This document shows positions 25,727 to 35,164 of a DNA stretch of 64,000 nt, in pieces; position 1 is the stretch's first letter; each line of letters begins with the position of its first letter. Under the pieces are notes generated by a model that did no database searches, was not told where the DNA came from, and was given only the letters and a program-made list of their open reading frames with translations. The translations under genes and the position numbers were made by a program. Source of the stretch: Leptospira ilyithenensis (GTDB lineage Bacteria; Spirochaetota; Leptospiria; Leptospirales; Leptospiraceae); contig NZ_RQHV01000042.1 in assembly GCF_004771005.1 (NCBI RefSeq), positions 1-64,000 of the forward strand, given 5' to 3'.

Positions 25727-26829
25727 TAGTAGACCCAATAGATGCTATTGTGTCCCAATCCGTTAGCAGTTGTTTTATTAACATAATTCACTCCCCCATC
25801 GGTAGAAATTCCGAGTCCCCCACCGGTTGCCGCAAACACTTTTGATCCCAAGGCAAAAACTTCGCTGACAGCAGTGTTTACCAGTCCGTTTGTATTATTG
25901 GTAAATGAACTTCCGTTGTCCGTGGATATGGCAACACCGCCTCCTGTAGCAACATAAAGCGTTGTATTTGCCAAGTATGCTCCGTTGGTATTATTGATTG
26001 GCAATCCGTTCACTGTGGTTTTATTTGAAAAACTCGTTCCACTATCAATCGAAACTGCTATACCCGAAGGAGTGGAAGCGTATACATTCGGATTTTTTTC
26101 ATAAACCCCGTATACCGTATTAATTCCCAATCCGTTTGCCGTAGTTTTATTTACAAAGCTTGTTCCACCGTTGGTAGAAATCGACAAGCCGCCATCAGTT
26201 CCCACGTATATGTTTCCCGTACTATCGACACTGACTCCATAGGAATAATCATTCCCTAATCCGTTCGCTGCGGTTTTAATGATAAAACTATTTCCCCCGT
26301 CCGTAGAAATCACCAAACCGGAGTCAGATGCCACATAAATGATACCGTTATAAACGTACACTCCGAAACAAAAAGTGGCTGGACCGCAGGCACGGTTGGT
26401 AAAACTGTTTCCGCCATCGGTTGAAATTGACAAACCAGAGTTAGTTGCCGCATAGATGACTCCGTTCACAAAGGAAATTCCGTTGATCAGATCGTTTCCC
26501 AATCCGTTCGCTGTCGTTTTATTTGTAAAAGTATTGCCTCCGTCCGTAGATATGGACAGTCCTGCTGCAGTACCAACCAATAAAAACGGACCTGTTACAG
26601 TAAAACCTGCGGCTCCTGCAGAACCACCGGAATTGCCGGAAGAAGAACTTCCGCCGGCATTATTTCCTGGATGACCTTCAAAACAGTTCGAAAACAAACA
26701 TTGCAGCAAAGATTGCATTCGATAAGCTTCCGATCTCGTATCTCCTGCATTGTTTAAATCCAAATGACAGCGAAGGCCGAAACAAAAGAATATAAGTAAA
26801 ATGGAATTTTCGAAATATCTAAGATTCAT
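25717..26829 (-). CDS. Seven-repeat beta-propeller lipoprotein
   Basis: 370 aa. A signal segment (about 8-21) ends with a possible lipobox (FGLRC); a Ser/Gly-rich linker follows (about 58-75). Then come seven units of about 39-43 residues, each starting G(L/I/V)xxSxDxGxxF and ending (I/V)Yxx(T/S)xx(G/S). The segment FLLVGTAA before unit 1 supplies the strand missing after the truncated last unit, as in Velcro closure of a seven-bladed propeller. Asp-rich loops (STDGGNSF) recall BNR/sialidase-type repeats. Surface binding is likely; the ligand is unknown. Its end overlaps the glycosylase gene by 10 bp. Confidence 0.8.
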   Translation of the reverse strand: MNLRYFENSILLIFFCFGLRCHLDLNNAGDTRSEAYRMQSLLQCLFSNCFEGHPGNNAGGSSSSGNSGGSAGAAGFTVTGPFLLVGTAAGLSISTDGGNTFTNKTTANGLGNDLINGISFVNGVIYAATNSGLSISTDGGNSFTNRACGPATFCFGVYVYNGIIYVASDSGLVISTDGGNSFIIKTAANGLGNDYSYGVSVDSTGNIYVGTDGGLSISTNGGTSFVNKTTANGLGINTVYGVYEKNPNVYASTPSGIAVSIDSGTSFSNKTTVNGLPINNTNGAYLANTTLYVATGGGVAISTDNGSSFTNNTNGLVNTAVSEVFALGSKVFAATGGGLGISTDGGVNYVNKTTANGLGHNSIYWVYYQE

Positions 26830-26971
26830 GTTAAAAATCGGGTGACGGACTTGGGCAAAAACTAAGGCAAATTTTGTTCCGATTTTTAATATGAGTCAAG
26901 AATTTATTGAATTATTCTTTCCAATTCACCTTCTATGATTTTCTACTTTTGTCATAAATTCGTTTACACGG

Positions 26972-28054
26972 TTAGCCAAGCAGGACAGGTTCTCTTTCCA
27001 AATGAATTCCGAATTTTGATTCCACTTCCGAAACGATTCGATTCATCAAAGACAAAAGTTGATTTGTATTTCCTCCTCTGTTGACCAAAGCAAGAGAATG
27101 AGCTTTGGAAATACCGATTCCTTCGACAGTATATCCTTTTTGAAAACCGGCATTCTCTATCAGCCATGCCGCTGAAATTTTTGTTCTGCCTATAGGTTCT
27201 AAAAACAAAGAAGGAAAATTTAAATTCATTCTTTGCAGCCTCTCTAAAAAATTTTGCAATTGAGAAGAGTTTAAAATCGGGTTTGTAAAAAAAGATCCCG
27301 CCGAAATGGAATCGGGATCAATGGGATCAATGACCATTGATTTTTTTCTTCTGAGAGAAAGAACTATTTCGCGTAACTCTTGTAATTCGTGGACCCTGTC
27401 TTTCGGTTGGCCGGAAGGGGAAAAAAGTGAAAGTTTGGATTCCCATGCTTTTTGCAATTCGGGGTATTTGATCTGAATCGGATTCTTTGCTGAAAACTGA
27501 AATAATACGGAAATAACAATCCAATCCTTAAGATCCCCCGATTTGAATTTGCTATTCCGATAGGAAAATCCGCACTCTTCCTTGAAGAATGTTTTTGTTT
27601 CTCCGTTAGGATGAACGGCAACCAAAGACAAAATCGTTTCAGATACTTCTTGTCCGTAGGCGCCGACATTTTGGATAGGAGTCGCTCCTACAGTTCCTGG
27701 GATTCCAGACAAACATTCGATTCCTGAAAATCCCTGCGCGATGGAAAATTTTACAAATTCATCCCAAGCCACACCCGCTTCTGCGGAAATGGTAACAAGA
27801 CCGGAATCGGAATCTTCCGAAAGGATCTCTATCTTTGATGATTCGATTTTGATTACCAATCCCGAAAATCCGGAATCCGAAACAATCGTATTGGAACCGC
27901 CACCAAGTATGAAATACGGAAAGCTTTTGGATTTGGCAAATTCTAAGGCTTCCAACAAAACTTCCCGAGAGGAGATGCGGGTGAAGTACTTTGCACTTCC
28001 ACCCAACTGCATCGTGGTAAAACCGGAGAGAAGAATGTTTTCTTCAATGAGCAT
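26972..28054 (-). CDS. murB: UDP-N-acetylenolpyruvoylglucosamine reductase MurB
   Basis: 360 aa. Reduces UDP-GlcNAc-enolpyruvate to UDP-MurNAc with NADPH and FAD, a cytoplasmic step of peptidoglycan synthesis. FAD-binding motifs LGGGSNTIVSDSGFSGLVIKI and SGIPGTVGATPIQNVGAYGQEV are present. The catalytic set is visible: YRNSKFK (substrate Tyr/Arg region), the proton-donor Ser in ISAGSFFTNP, and Glu in LEREPVLLG at the C-terminus. The overall layout fits type I. Divergent from the ArsC-like gene; followed after about 140 bp by the propeller gene. Confidence 0.95.
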   Translation of the reverse strand: MLIEENILLSGFTTMQLGGSAKYFTRISSREVLLEALEFAKSKSFPYFILGGGSNTIVSDSGFSGLVIKIESSKIEILSEDSDSGLVTISAEAGVAWDEFVKFSIAQGFSGIECLSGIPGTVGATPIQNVGAYGQEVSETILSLVAVHPNGETKTFFKEECGFSYRNSKFKSGDLKDWIVISVLFQFSAKNPIQIKYPELQKAWESKLSLFSPSGQPKDRVHELQELREIVLSLRRKKSMVIDPIDPDSISAGSFFTNPILNSSQLQNFLERLQRMNLNFPSLFLEPIGRTKISAAWLIENAGFQKGYTVEGIGISKAHSLALVNRGGNTNQLLSLMNRIVSEVESKFGIHLEREPVLLG

Positions 28055-28104
28055 AGTTCTAAGAATCAGATGCAGAGAATCCAGTAAGTAAGAAAATAGG
28101 TTTT

Positions 28105-28461
28105 ATGAAAAATTCAAATCTAAAAGTTTATGAATATTCCGGCTGTAGCACCTGTCGGAAAGCACTTGGATTTCTAAAAAAGCAAGGAATCGCTTACGAA
28201 TCCTTCCCCATCCGGGAAACTCCGCCCAGTATTGCGGAATTAAAGAAAGCAAAACAAGTCATTGGTGACATTCGCAAACTATTCAATGTTTCCGGAAAAG
28301 ATTATAGAGAAGGAAATTGGAAAGAAAAGTTGACGAAAATTTCCGAAGAAGAAGCTCTGAAAGCACTTTCCAAAAACGGAAACCTGATCAAAAGACCTTT
28401 TGTTATTTCTGACAAAATGGTTCTAGTAGGATTCAAAGAAGAAGAATGGAATCATATTTAA
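28105..28461 (+). CDS. ArsC/Spx-family thioredoxin-fold protein
   Basis: 118 aa. A strand is followed by CSTCRKAL, a CxxC of the Spx/MgsR/YffB branch rather than the single-Cys motif of classical arsenate reductase. The family Arg is seen in LIKRPFVI, and the length is normal. Members act as arsenate reductases, glutathione-linked reductases or, in Firmicutes, RNA-polymerase-binding regulators; which applies here is open. It stands alone, divergent from murB and convergent with the transglutaminase operon. Confidence 0.82.
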   Translation: MKNSNLKVYEYSGCSTCRKALGFLKKQGIAYESFPIRETPPSIAELKKAKQVIGDIRKLFNVSGKDYREGNWKEKLTKISEEEALKALSKNGNLIKRPFVISDKMVLVGFKEEEWNHI

Positions 28462-28474
28462 TCGAAATCTGATC

Positions 28475-29365
28475 CTATTTTTCTAGAATCGCTTCCCGCA
28501 AAACATCCACTTCTACAACTAACTTATGTTTGCCGCCTCCGAATAAAATCCCCTTCAGTGGGGATACATCTGAATAGTCTCTTCCGATTGCAGTAATGAT
28601 ATATTCTTCCGTGATCAATTTTCCATTCGTAGGATCAAAATCCTGCCACCCCATATCGGGACAATACACGGATATCCAAGCATGAGTTGCATCCGATCCT
28701 TGTAGTTTCGGAACGCCCGGAGGTGGTTGTGTTTCCAAATACCCACTCACGTATCTTGCCGGAATACCCAAAGACCTCAGACTGGAAATAGCGAGATGAC
28801 TGAAATCCTGGCAGACACCTTTCTTTTCAGCTAATACTTGTTCGGGTGGAGTATTGATCGTAGTCGCCTTTACATCATATTTGAAATTTCTGAATATGCT
28901 CTCCGACATTTCGAGAGCGCCTAAAAAAACAGGCTTGCCAGGTGTAAAAAACTGTTTCCCATATTCACCAAACTCCGGTTTGATCTTGATAAAAGGAGAA
29001 GGATGCAAATATTCGAGCGAGGAAATATCCTGTTCCAAACCGGATTCGTTTATCATTTTTGAGATCAACTCCCAAGCCGTGGATCTCGAATGATCGTATC
29101 CCATCGAAGCGTGTGTGCGAATTGTGGATTCCACAGTAACTTCCAATGCCTTATGAGGATCTTCCACTGAAAATAAAAAAACCTGGTTTCCAAAATAATC
29201 CCTTCGAAAGGAAGATACGATCGGTTTCGGATTCACCGTCACATGAGTGCGGAAACAATCCTGATGTCTGGAAGTCAAAGGATACATATGCGCCATGTTA
29301 TGGCAATAGGATACGAAATCCTCATACACATACTTGGTTTTGTGAATGACCCGATAATCAGCCAT
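28475..29365 (-). CDS. Transglutaminase-like cysteine protease/transferase (bacterial transglutaminase N-domain)
   Basis: 296 aa from the ATG at 29365, with GGAG 6 nt upstream; earlier in-frame starts (29371, 29425) fit the ribosome site less well. The N-terminal beta domain (about 1-90, YRVIHKTKYVYEDFVSYCHN) is typical of the family, followed by the transglutaminase core with Cys in KKGVCQDFSH, His in ATHAWISVY and Asp in WQDFDPTNG. Fifth and last gene of the ATP-grasp/alpha-E operon, overlapping the fusion gene by 8 bp. It may cut or cross-link the peptide-like product of the operon; this is inference. Confidence 0.88.
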   Translation of the reverse strand: MADYRVIHKTKYVYEDFVSYCHNMAHMYPLTSRHQDCFRTHVTVNPKPIVSSFRRDYFGNQVFLFSVEDPHKALEVTVESTIRTHASMGYDHSRSTAWELISKMINESGLEQDISSLEYLHPSPFIKIKPEFGEYGKQFFTPGKPVFLGALEMSESIFRNFKYDVKATTINTPPEQVLAEKKGVCQDFSHLAISSLRSLGIPARYVSGYLETQPPPGVPKLQGSDATHAWISVYCPDMGWQDFDPTNGKLITEEYIITAIGRDYSDVSPLKGILFGGGKHKLVVEVDVLREAILEK

Positions 29366-31892
29366 TTCCATCTCCGATTCGGGTTTGTTCTTCCGCATAA
29401 CTAAAGTAACGTGCAGTAATCGCATCTGACAAATGTCTTAGATGTTTGTGCAGTTCTTCCAACCAGACAGTGATGTTTGTAAGAGGTTCCGCAGATCCGA
29501 ATAGAATAGATATGTCTTTCATTTTGAATTCAGTATAAAGCTGAAGTGCCGCTCTGTCTTCCGAATAGGTTTGTTTTTCTTCTTTTCCGGGAAGATACTT
29601 CAAACAAAGATTGATCTGTTCCAACTGATAAGCAAAGGATCTCGGGTTTGTAGTATCAAAAAGTAAAATGTCCAAAACCGATTCCTGATCGATTCTACCG
29701 CGATACCGTCTATTGTATGTAATACGAATATCATTGATACTGAGCAGGTTTTCGAAGGAAGATTTATTATCATAACCTTCCCAACGGATCATTCCCTGCA
29801 ATGTAATGATCAGATTTACGGATCTTTCCAATCGACGACCGAGTTCCAAGAAATACCATCCCGCTTCGCGGCTCATATTTTCAAAAGACAAACCGGTAAG
29901 GGATGATAGATTCAGAATCACTTTATGAAGAAAGTCTATCAGGGAATCATAAGTTTGAATTTGCTGAATCAGATTGTCTTCCAAGTTGAGCATGTTTTTC
30001 TTCATGTCCTCGGAAAGCCGATCACGCACTGACTTGGACGCCTGAACCAAACTTTTAATATTAAAAGCAAGGCCGCCGACTACAGATTTGTCAGAAGCCA
30101 ATTTTTGTAACTCCCCGAATGGTTGTGCAAACAGATCTTCAGCATCATCTCCCAAAAATCCAGGGAATGAATTTGTAACATGCGTTACAAGGCGCAAAAC
30201 ATTGAATATAGCTTCTTTTTCATAATTCTCTTCGATCTGAAGCACTTTGAAAGTCGCTTCTCTGAAAATACGGGCCTGGTTTTCGGAACGTTCCATATAA
30301 CGGGCAAGCCAGAACAAACTGTCTGCAACACGACTGGGAACTCCCGAACTTTTTCTGGAAATGGAAACCTGATCCGATTTCGGAACAAGAAGGGTTTCTT
30401 CTTTTTGGGTTTCGGAAGCAAGCACCCATAAGTCCTTGCTCCAAGCTCCTCTTTGACTGGTTACAAAAAAATCATCCAAAGACTGTGAAACCCGAACCAA
30501 ACCACCTGCCATCGTCTGATATCCGTTATCCGAAGAAGTAACAAATGTTCTCATAATCGCCCTACCCGGGCGGAATCCGTTTTCGGAAAGTATGGGAACT
30601 GTCGCCGAAGCAATCATTTCCTGAGCGATAAAACGTTTAGGATTGTGTTTTATTTTTGTTAAAAAATTATCCTTTCTCTCTCCGCTCAATTCAAGAAAGG
30701 TAACCGGCTCTTCTTCATCATCTCTGGAAACCGTTTTGAAAACGTACTTTTCAGGAGATTGCATAACCAAGGATTCATGTTGCTTGTCCCCCAACCAATA
30801 GGTTGGTGCCATAGGCAGAATCAAATCCTCTCCCAGATAAAATTTACATAGATCGTTATAAAAAGGAAGTAATGCTCTGTTTTCCAAAAAGGAAGACCCT
30901 ATCGGATTTGCGATCTTTACGTTTCCGGAACGGATTGATTCCAAAAGTCCCGGCACTCCCAAAAGGGAATCTCCTTTCAATTCGAGAGGATCCATAAACA
31001 AATCATCCACCCGCCTGAGGATCAGATCCACTTGTTGCAATCCTTCCACCGTTTTCATATATACTTTGTTTTTTCTGACAGTCAGGTCTTCGCCTTGGAC
31101 CAGAGTATAACCCAGGTAACCCGACAAATATGCATGTTCGAAATAAGTTTCGTTTCCCGGACCGGGAGTTAATAAAACCACAACCGGCTCTCTCCCGGAA
31201 ACACCTGCTAGTTGATTTAATGATTTACGGAGAGAACGGAAGTAAATAGCCACGCGATGTACCATCGCATCTCTGTACATACTGGGGAAAATACGGGATA
31301 ATACGATCCTATTTTCGAGCGAATAACCGGAGCCCGACGGTGCTTGTACCCGGTCGTTTAATACATAAAAATTTCCATCGGCTCCGCGAATCATATCGCA
31401 TACGAAAAACAAAAGTGCCGGATTTTTTGCTAAAAAATGATTGGATTCGTACATTCCATCGCAAGCGCGAAGGAAAGACGAAGAGTTCATTAATATCTCT
31501 GCGGGGATTTTTTTTTCGAATAACACCCGTCTTTTGGAATAAATGTCACGTAAAAAACTATCGAGTAGATCTGCTCTTTGATTCAAGCCCCTTTCTAACA
31601 AACGCCATTCATCACTTTCCATCACCAAAGGAAACAGATCCAAATTCCAGGGTCTTTCTTTTGCCTCGGGAGAATTCGACTGATAGGTATTGTATGTTAC
31701 GCCGTTTTCCCGCAAAATACGATCCGCATCTCTTCTACGGTTGATCAGCTCTCCGGGACCAAGCTCTTGAAATGACTTAACAATGAATTTGTATTTTTTA
31801 CGAACATTGCCGTCTTCATCCATTAACTCGTCATAGACGCCTTGCAATGGGCGATAGTTATTTGTGAGTACGTACGGATCCTGAGTCATCAT
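29358..31892 (-). CDS. Circularly permuted ATP-grasp / alpha-E fusion protein (ATP-grasp part probably inactive)
   Basis: 844 aa. Residues about 1-510 align with the circularly permuted ATP-grasp protein encoded at 36153-37577; residues about 520-840 form an all-helical alpha-E domain (VADSLFWLARYMERSENQARI). Against its paralogue, LEDNLRCPSG is replaced by LNDRVQAPSG, which loses the acidic/Asn metal ligands, and the glycine-rich ATP loop PANGAGGYGM is replaced by TVSRDDEEEP. The ATP-grasp part is therefore probably a scaffold or regulator. Operon neighbours: transglutaminase 13 bp upstream and another overlapping by 8 bp. Confidence 0.88.
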   Translation of the reverse strand: MMTQDPYVLTNNYRPLQGVYDELMDEDGNVRKKYKFIVKSFQELGPGELINRRRDADRILRENGVTYNTYQSNSPEAKERPWNLDLFPLVMESDEWRLLERGLNQRADLLDSFLRDIYSKRRVLFEKKIPAEILMNSSSFLRACDGMYESNHFLAKNPALLFFVCDMIRGADGNFYVLNDRVQAPSGSGYSLENRIVLSRIFPSMYRDAMVHRVAIYFRSLRKSLNQLAGVSGREPVVVLLTPGPGNETYFEHAYLSGYLGYTLVQGEDLTVRKNKVYMKTVEGLQQVDLILRRVDDLFMDPLELKGDSLLGVPGLLESIRSGNVKIANPIGSSFLENRALLPFYNDLCKFYLGEDLILPMAPTYWLGDKQHESLVMQSPEKYVFKTVSRDDEEEPVTFLELSGERKDNFLTKIKHNPKRFIAQEMIASATVPILSENGFRPGRAIMRTFVTSSDNGYQTMAGGLVRVSQSLDDFFVTSQRGAWSKDLWVLASETQKEETLLVPKSDQVSISRKSSGVPSRVADSLFWLARYMERSENQARIFREATFKVLQIEENYEKEAIFNVLRLVTHVTNSFPGFLGDDAEDLFAQPFGELQKLASDKSVVGGLAFNIKSLVQASKSVRDRLSEDMKKNMLNLEDNLIQQIQTYDSLIDFLHKVILNLSSLTGLSFENMSREAGWYFLELGRRLERSVNLIITLQGMIRWEGYDNKSSFENLLSINDIRITYNRRYRGRIDQESVLDILLFDTTNPRSFAYQLEQINLCLKYLPGKEEKQTYSEDRAALQLYTEFKMKDISILFGSAEPLTNITVWLEELHKHLRHLSDAITARYFSYAEEQTRIGDGNG

Positions 31893-31905
31893 CTATGAAT
31901 ACTAG

Positions 31906-34900
31906 TTATACCAATCTTAAATCCAAAGTAGAAGGGAAAGCCTTATTCTCCAACCGAACCGGAGGAAGGGATTTTCCCACTTTATGACCATGGGTCCAAA
32001 ACCTGGATATCCTTCTGGATTCTGCCTCATATCCATTTACTGGAAAATTTCCGTAAGACAATCCGCCCGGATGGGAAACATGGTATGTGCATCCCCCTAA
32101 AGATCTATCATTCCATTTGTCATATATGTCAAACACAAGTGACTGTTGCGCAGGTAAATGTGGATGTAAAGTGAAGACTGTTGCCCATGCCTTAAATCGG
32201 ACACCCGCTACGTACTCTCCCGTAGATCCCGTAGGCTGGAGAGGCACTTCATATCCATTACAGCTCATTACGTAACGATCCGGATGAAAACCGGTCACTT
32301 TTACTTGCAACCTTTCCACAGCGGAATCCACTCCTCTCGAAGTTCCTTGCGAGGTATTTTCTTCCCCCAGAACATTCCAAGGCTCCAATGCCATTCGCAG
32401 TTCAATCTGCATTCCATCCAGAAAAGAAACTCCGTATTGAGGAAACCTGAATTCGAAGAAAGGATCAAAGTCTTTTTCTATAAATGCAAATCCGGAATTT
32501 TGTAAACCGCGAATGACTTCTTTAAAATCTTTGTAAACAAAGTAAGGCAACATAAACCTGTCATGGAGCTCTGTTCCCCAATTGATCGGCTGACCGTAAT
32601 AAGGCGACTCCCAAAATTTGCATAAGATTGCCATCACAAAGGCTTGTTGCACCACACTCATTTGGTAATGAGGCGGCATTTCAAAGGCTCTCATCTCTAC
32701 AAGTCCGAGCCTTCCCGTATAAGATCCCGGATCAAAAAGTTTATCGATAGAAATCTCGGTTCTGTGGGTATTCCCCGTGAGATCGACTAAAATATTTCTA
32801 AACAATCTATCGATCAACCAGGGAGGTGTAAACCGGCTCGAGTCAATTTGCTGGAATGCGATTTTCAATTCATGCAAACTGTCGTTACGCGCTTCATCAA
32901 TGCGCGGAGACTGGGACGTAGGACCGATAAAAAGACCGGAAAACAAATACGATAGTCCCGGATGATTCTGCCAAAAAGCAATCATACTTCGGAGCAGACT
33001 CGGCTTGCGTAAGAACGGACTGTCTTGAACAGATGCTCCTCCGACAGTGATATGATTTCCTCCGCCGGTTCCGGAATGCCTACCGTCTAACATAAATTTT
33101 TCGGCGGTCAATTTGATCTGTTCCGCTTCCTCATAGAGAGTTTTTGTTTTTTCTACAATCTCTCCGAAATTATAAGACGGGTGCATGTTAACTTCGATTA
33201 CACCGGGGTCGGGTGTGATTTTGAAACGATTGAGTCTCGAATCAACAGGAGCTTCGTATCCTTCCAATACGATCGGTAAATCTGTCATTTCCGCAGTTTT
33301 TTCAATTTGTAAGATCAGATCCAACCAACCTTCCAATGTGGACACAGGAGGTAGAAAAACACGAAGATTTCCATTTCTAGGCTCGATGCAAATCGCAGTT
33401 CTGGTATAATCCGTATAAGGTACATTATACGAAGCATCCATTGCTTTTGCGGCGCGGACTTGTTCCAGATCTTTTCTTTTGGGAAGTGGAGGCCTAATGA
33501 ATGCAGGATCTTCCTGATAAGGATATACTTTCGAACCTGTCAAAGAATTGAGAGGAAGTCTGTATCCCATGGCAGAATCTCCTGGAACCAGATATAATTT
33601 TTTTCTTTTAAAATTCCATTTTTGACTCACCCAATTGTGATCGAATGCATTGTATTCCAACGGAATCATATAACCGACTTCCCGGTTGATTCCTTTTTCC
33701 AACAAAGAAAGAATCCTTTGGCGTTCCAGTTTATTGTACTGATCCAAGTCTTTTAATAAATCTTCTTCAGCGTCTGGCAAACTACCTTCTTGCCAAAGAT
33801 AATACAAATTGTCCTCATAGCTCGGATGAATCGTATCTTGGGACAGTCTCAAATTTTCAGCGAGAACGCTTGAAAATCTGCGGGCATCATTCGTTGTACT
33901 TGATCCAACATAGCGGTCGTCAGCAAGTAAATGTTCAGATTCCCAGATTTTTTCTCCGTCCAATCTCCAATAGGCAATCATCGCCCAACGGGGAAGCGGT
34001 TCTCCCGGATACCATTTCCCTTGTCCGTATTGAATCACTCCGCCTTTTGCATAATGACTTTTCAAACGTTTCATCAATTGTTCGGAACGGGAATATTTTT
34101 CAAAACCCAGTGCGTCAAAATTCCATTCGGGAGCATCTTTGTTTTCCGTAGAAACAAAGGTAGGCTCACCACCTATCGTCAAACGAATGTCATTTTTTTT
34201 GATTCTTTTGTCAATCGACTCACCTAAGTTTTGAATCCGTTTCCAATCTTCTTCCGCATAAGGAAGCGTCACTCTCGGAGTTTCTTTGATCCTTTCCACA
34301 CCCATATGAAAGGAAAATTCCGTTTTCGCACGTTCGGCGGCACCGGAGATAGGACCTGCCGATTCGGGTTCAGGAGTCGCTGCAAGTGGGATATGCCCTT
34401 CTCCCGTAAAAAGTCCAGATGTAGGATCAAGCCCCACCCAACCCGCGCCGGGTAAATATACTTCCGCCCAAGCATGCAAATCAGTAAAATCCTGTTCGGC
34501 GCCTGACGGCCCGTCCAAAGATTTTACATCTGCTTTCAGCTGAATCAAATAGCCTGAAACAAATCGTGCCGCCAAACCAAGATTACGTAAAAGCTGAACT
34601 AGCAAATAGGAACTGTCCCGACAAGAACCCATTCTTTTTTTCAGAGTGTCTTCGGGAGCCTGTACGCCAGGTTCCATTCGAATGATATAACCGATGTCAG
34701 TATATACTTTCTGATTTAAACCAACGAGAAAATCAATGGTTCTGCGAGGTGTTTTATCAATTGTTTTTAAATAATCGTCCAAAAGTTTTGTAGGTTTTTT
34801 CGGTTTTAAATAAGGAGCTAATTCCTTTTTTAAAATCCGATCGTATTCGAAAGGTACTTTTTCCGCTTTTTCTTCGACAAAAAAGTCGAATGGATTGATC

Positions 34901-35160
34901 ACTTTCATATCCACAACCAGATCCACAGCGACCTGGAAAATATTCGTTTTTTCGTTGAATACGAGTCTTGCGAGATAATTTCCGAATGGATCTTGTTGCC
35001 AGTTTAGAAACTTTTCTTCCGGTAGGATATTCAACGAATACGAAACAATATTGTTCTTCGTATGCGGTGCCGGTCTTAAACGAATCACATGCGGGGATAA
35101 TTCGATCCGTTTGTCATAATTGTACGTTGTGATATGTGTTAGTGCGACTCTTATACTCAT
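31906..35160 (-). CDS. Large transglutaminase-like protein with DUF2126 domain
   Basis: 1084 aa. Bacterial transglutaminase N-domain (about 1-95), transglutaminase core (about 160-260; Cys in KRMGSCRDSSYLL, His in DLHAWAEVY, Asp in GLDPTSG), then the long DUF2126 part (about 300-1084). The latter carries TIGGEPTFVS and GRHSGTGGGNHITVGG, motifs reminiscent of glutamine-synthetase/amidoligase-type folds, so the protein may both break and make amide bonds. The combination with alpha-E and permuted ATP-grasp genes is a known conserved neighbourhood of unproven function. 4 bp downstream of the alpha-E gene. Confidence 0.9.
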   Translation of the reverse strand: MSIRVALTHITTYNYDKRIELSPHVIRLRPAPHTKNNIVSYSLNILPEEKFLNWQQDPFGNYLARLVFNEKTNIFQVAVDLVVDMKVINPFDFFVEEKAEKVPFEYDRILKKELAPYLKPKKPTKLLDDYLKTIDKTPRRTIDFLVGLNQKVYTDIGYIIRMEPGVQAPEDTLKKRMGSCRDSSYLLVQLLRNLGLAARFVSGYLIQLKADVKSLDGPSGAEQDFTDLHAWAEVYLPGAGWVGLDPTSGLFTGEGHIPLAATPEPESAGPISGAAERAKTEFSFHMGVERIKETPRVTLPYAEEDWKRIQNLGESIDKRIKKNDIRLTIGGEPTFVSTENKDAPEWNFDALGFEKYSRSEQLMKRLKSHYAKGGVIQYGQGKWYPGEPLPRWAMIAYWRLDGEKIWESEHLLADDRYVGSSTTNDARRFSSVLAENLRLSQDTIHPSYEDNLYYLWQEGSLPDAEEDLLKDLDQYNKLERQRILSLLEKGINREVGYMIPLEYNAFDHNWVSQKWNFKRKKLYLVPGDSAMGYRLPLNSLTGSKVYPYQEDPAFIRPPLPKRKDLEQVRAAKAMDASYNVPYTDYTRTAICIEPRNGNLRVFLPPVSTLEGWLDLILQIEKTAEMTDLPIVLEGYEAPVDSRLNRFKITPDPGVIEVNMHPSYNFGEIVEKTKTLYEEAEQIKLTAEKFMLDGRHSGTGGGNHITVGGASVQDSPFLRKPSLLRSMIAFWQNHPGLSYLFSGLFIGPTSQSPRIDEARNDSLHELKIAFQQIDSSRFTPPWLIDRLFRNILVDLTGNTHRTEISIDKLFDPGSYTGRLGLVEMRAFEMPPHYQMSVVQQAFVMAILCKFWESPYYGQPINWGTELHDRFMLPYFVYKDFKEVIRGLQNSGFAFIEKDFDPFFEFRFPQYGVSFLDGMQIELRMALEPWNVLGEENTSQGTSRGVDSAVERLQVKVTGFHPDRYVMSCNGYEVPLQPTGSTGEYVAGVRFKAWATVFTLHPHLPAQQSLVFDIYDKWNDRSLGGCTYHVSHPGGLSYGNFPVNGYEAESRRISRFWTHGHKVGKSLPPVRLENKAFPSTLDLRLV

Positions 35161-35164
35161 AGTT

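Noticed and set aside
28105..28461. Classical arsenate reductase
   Set aside because: The CSTC motif is of the Spx/YffB type and no ars genes are near.
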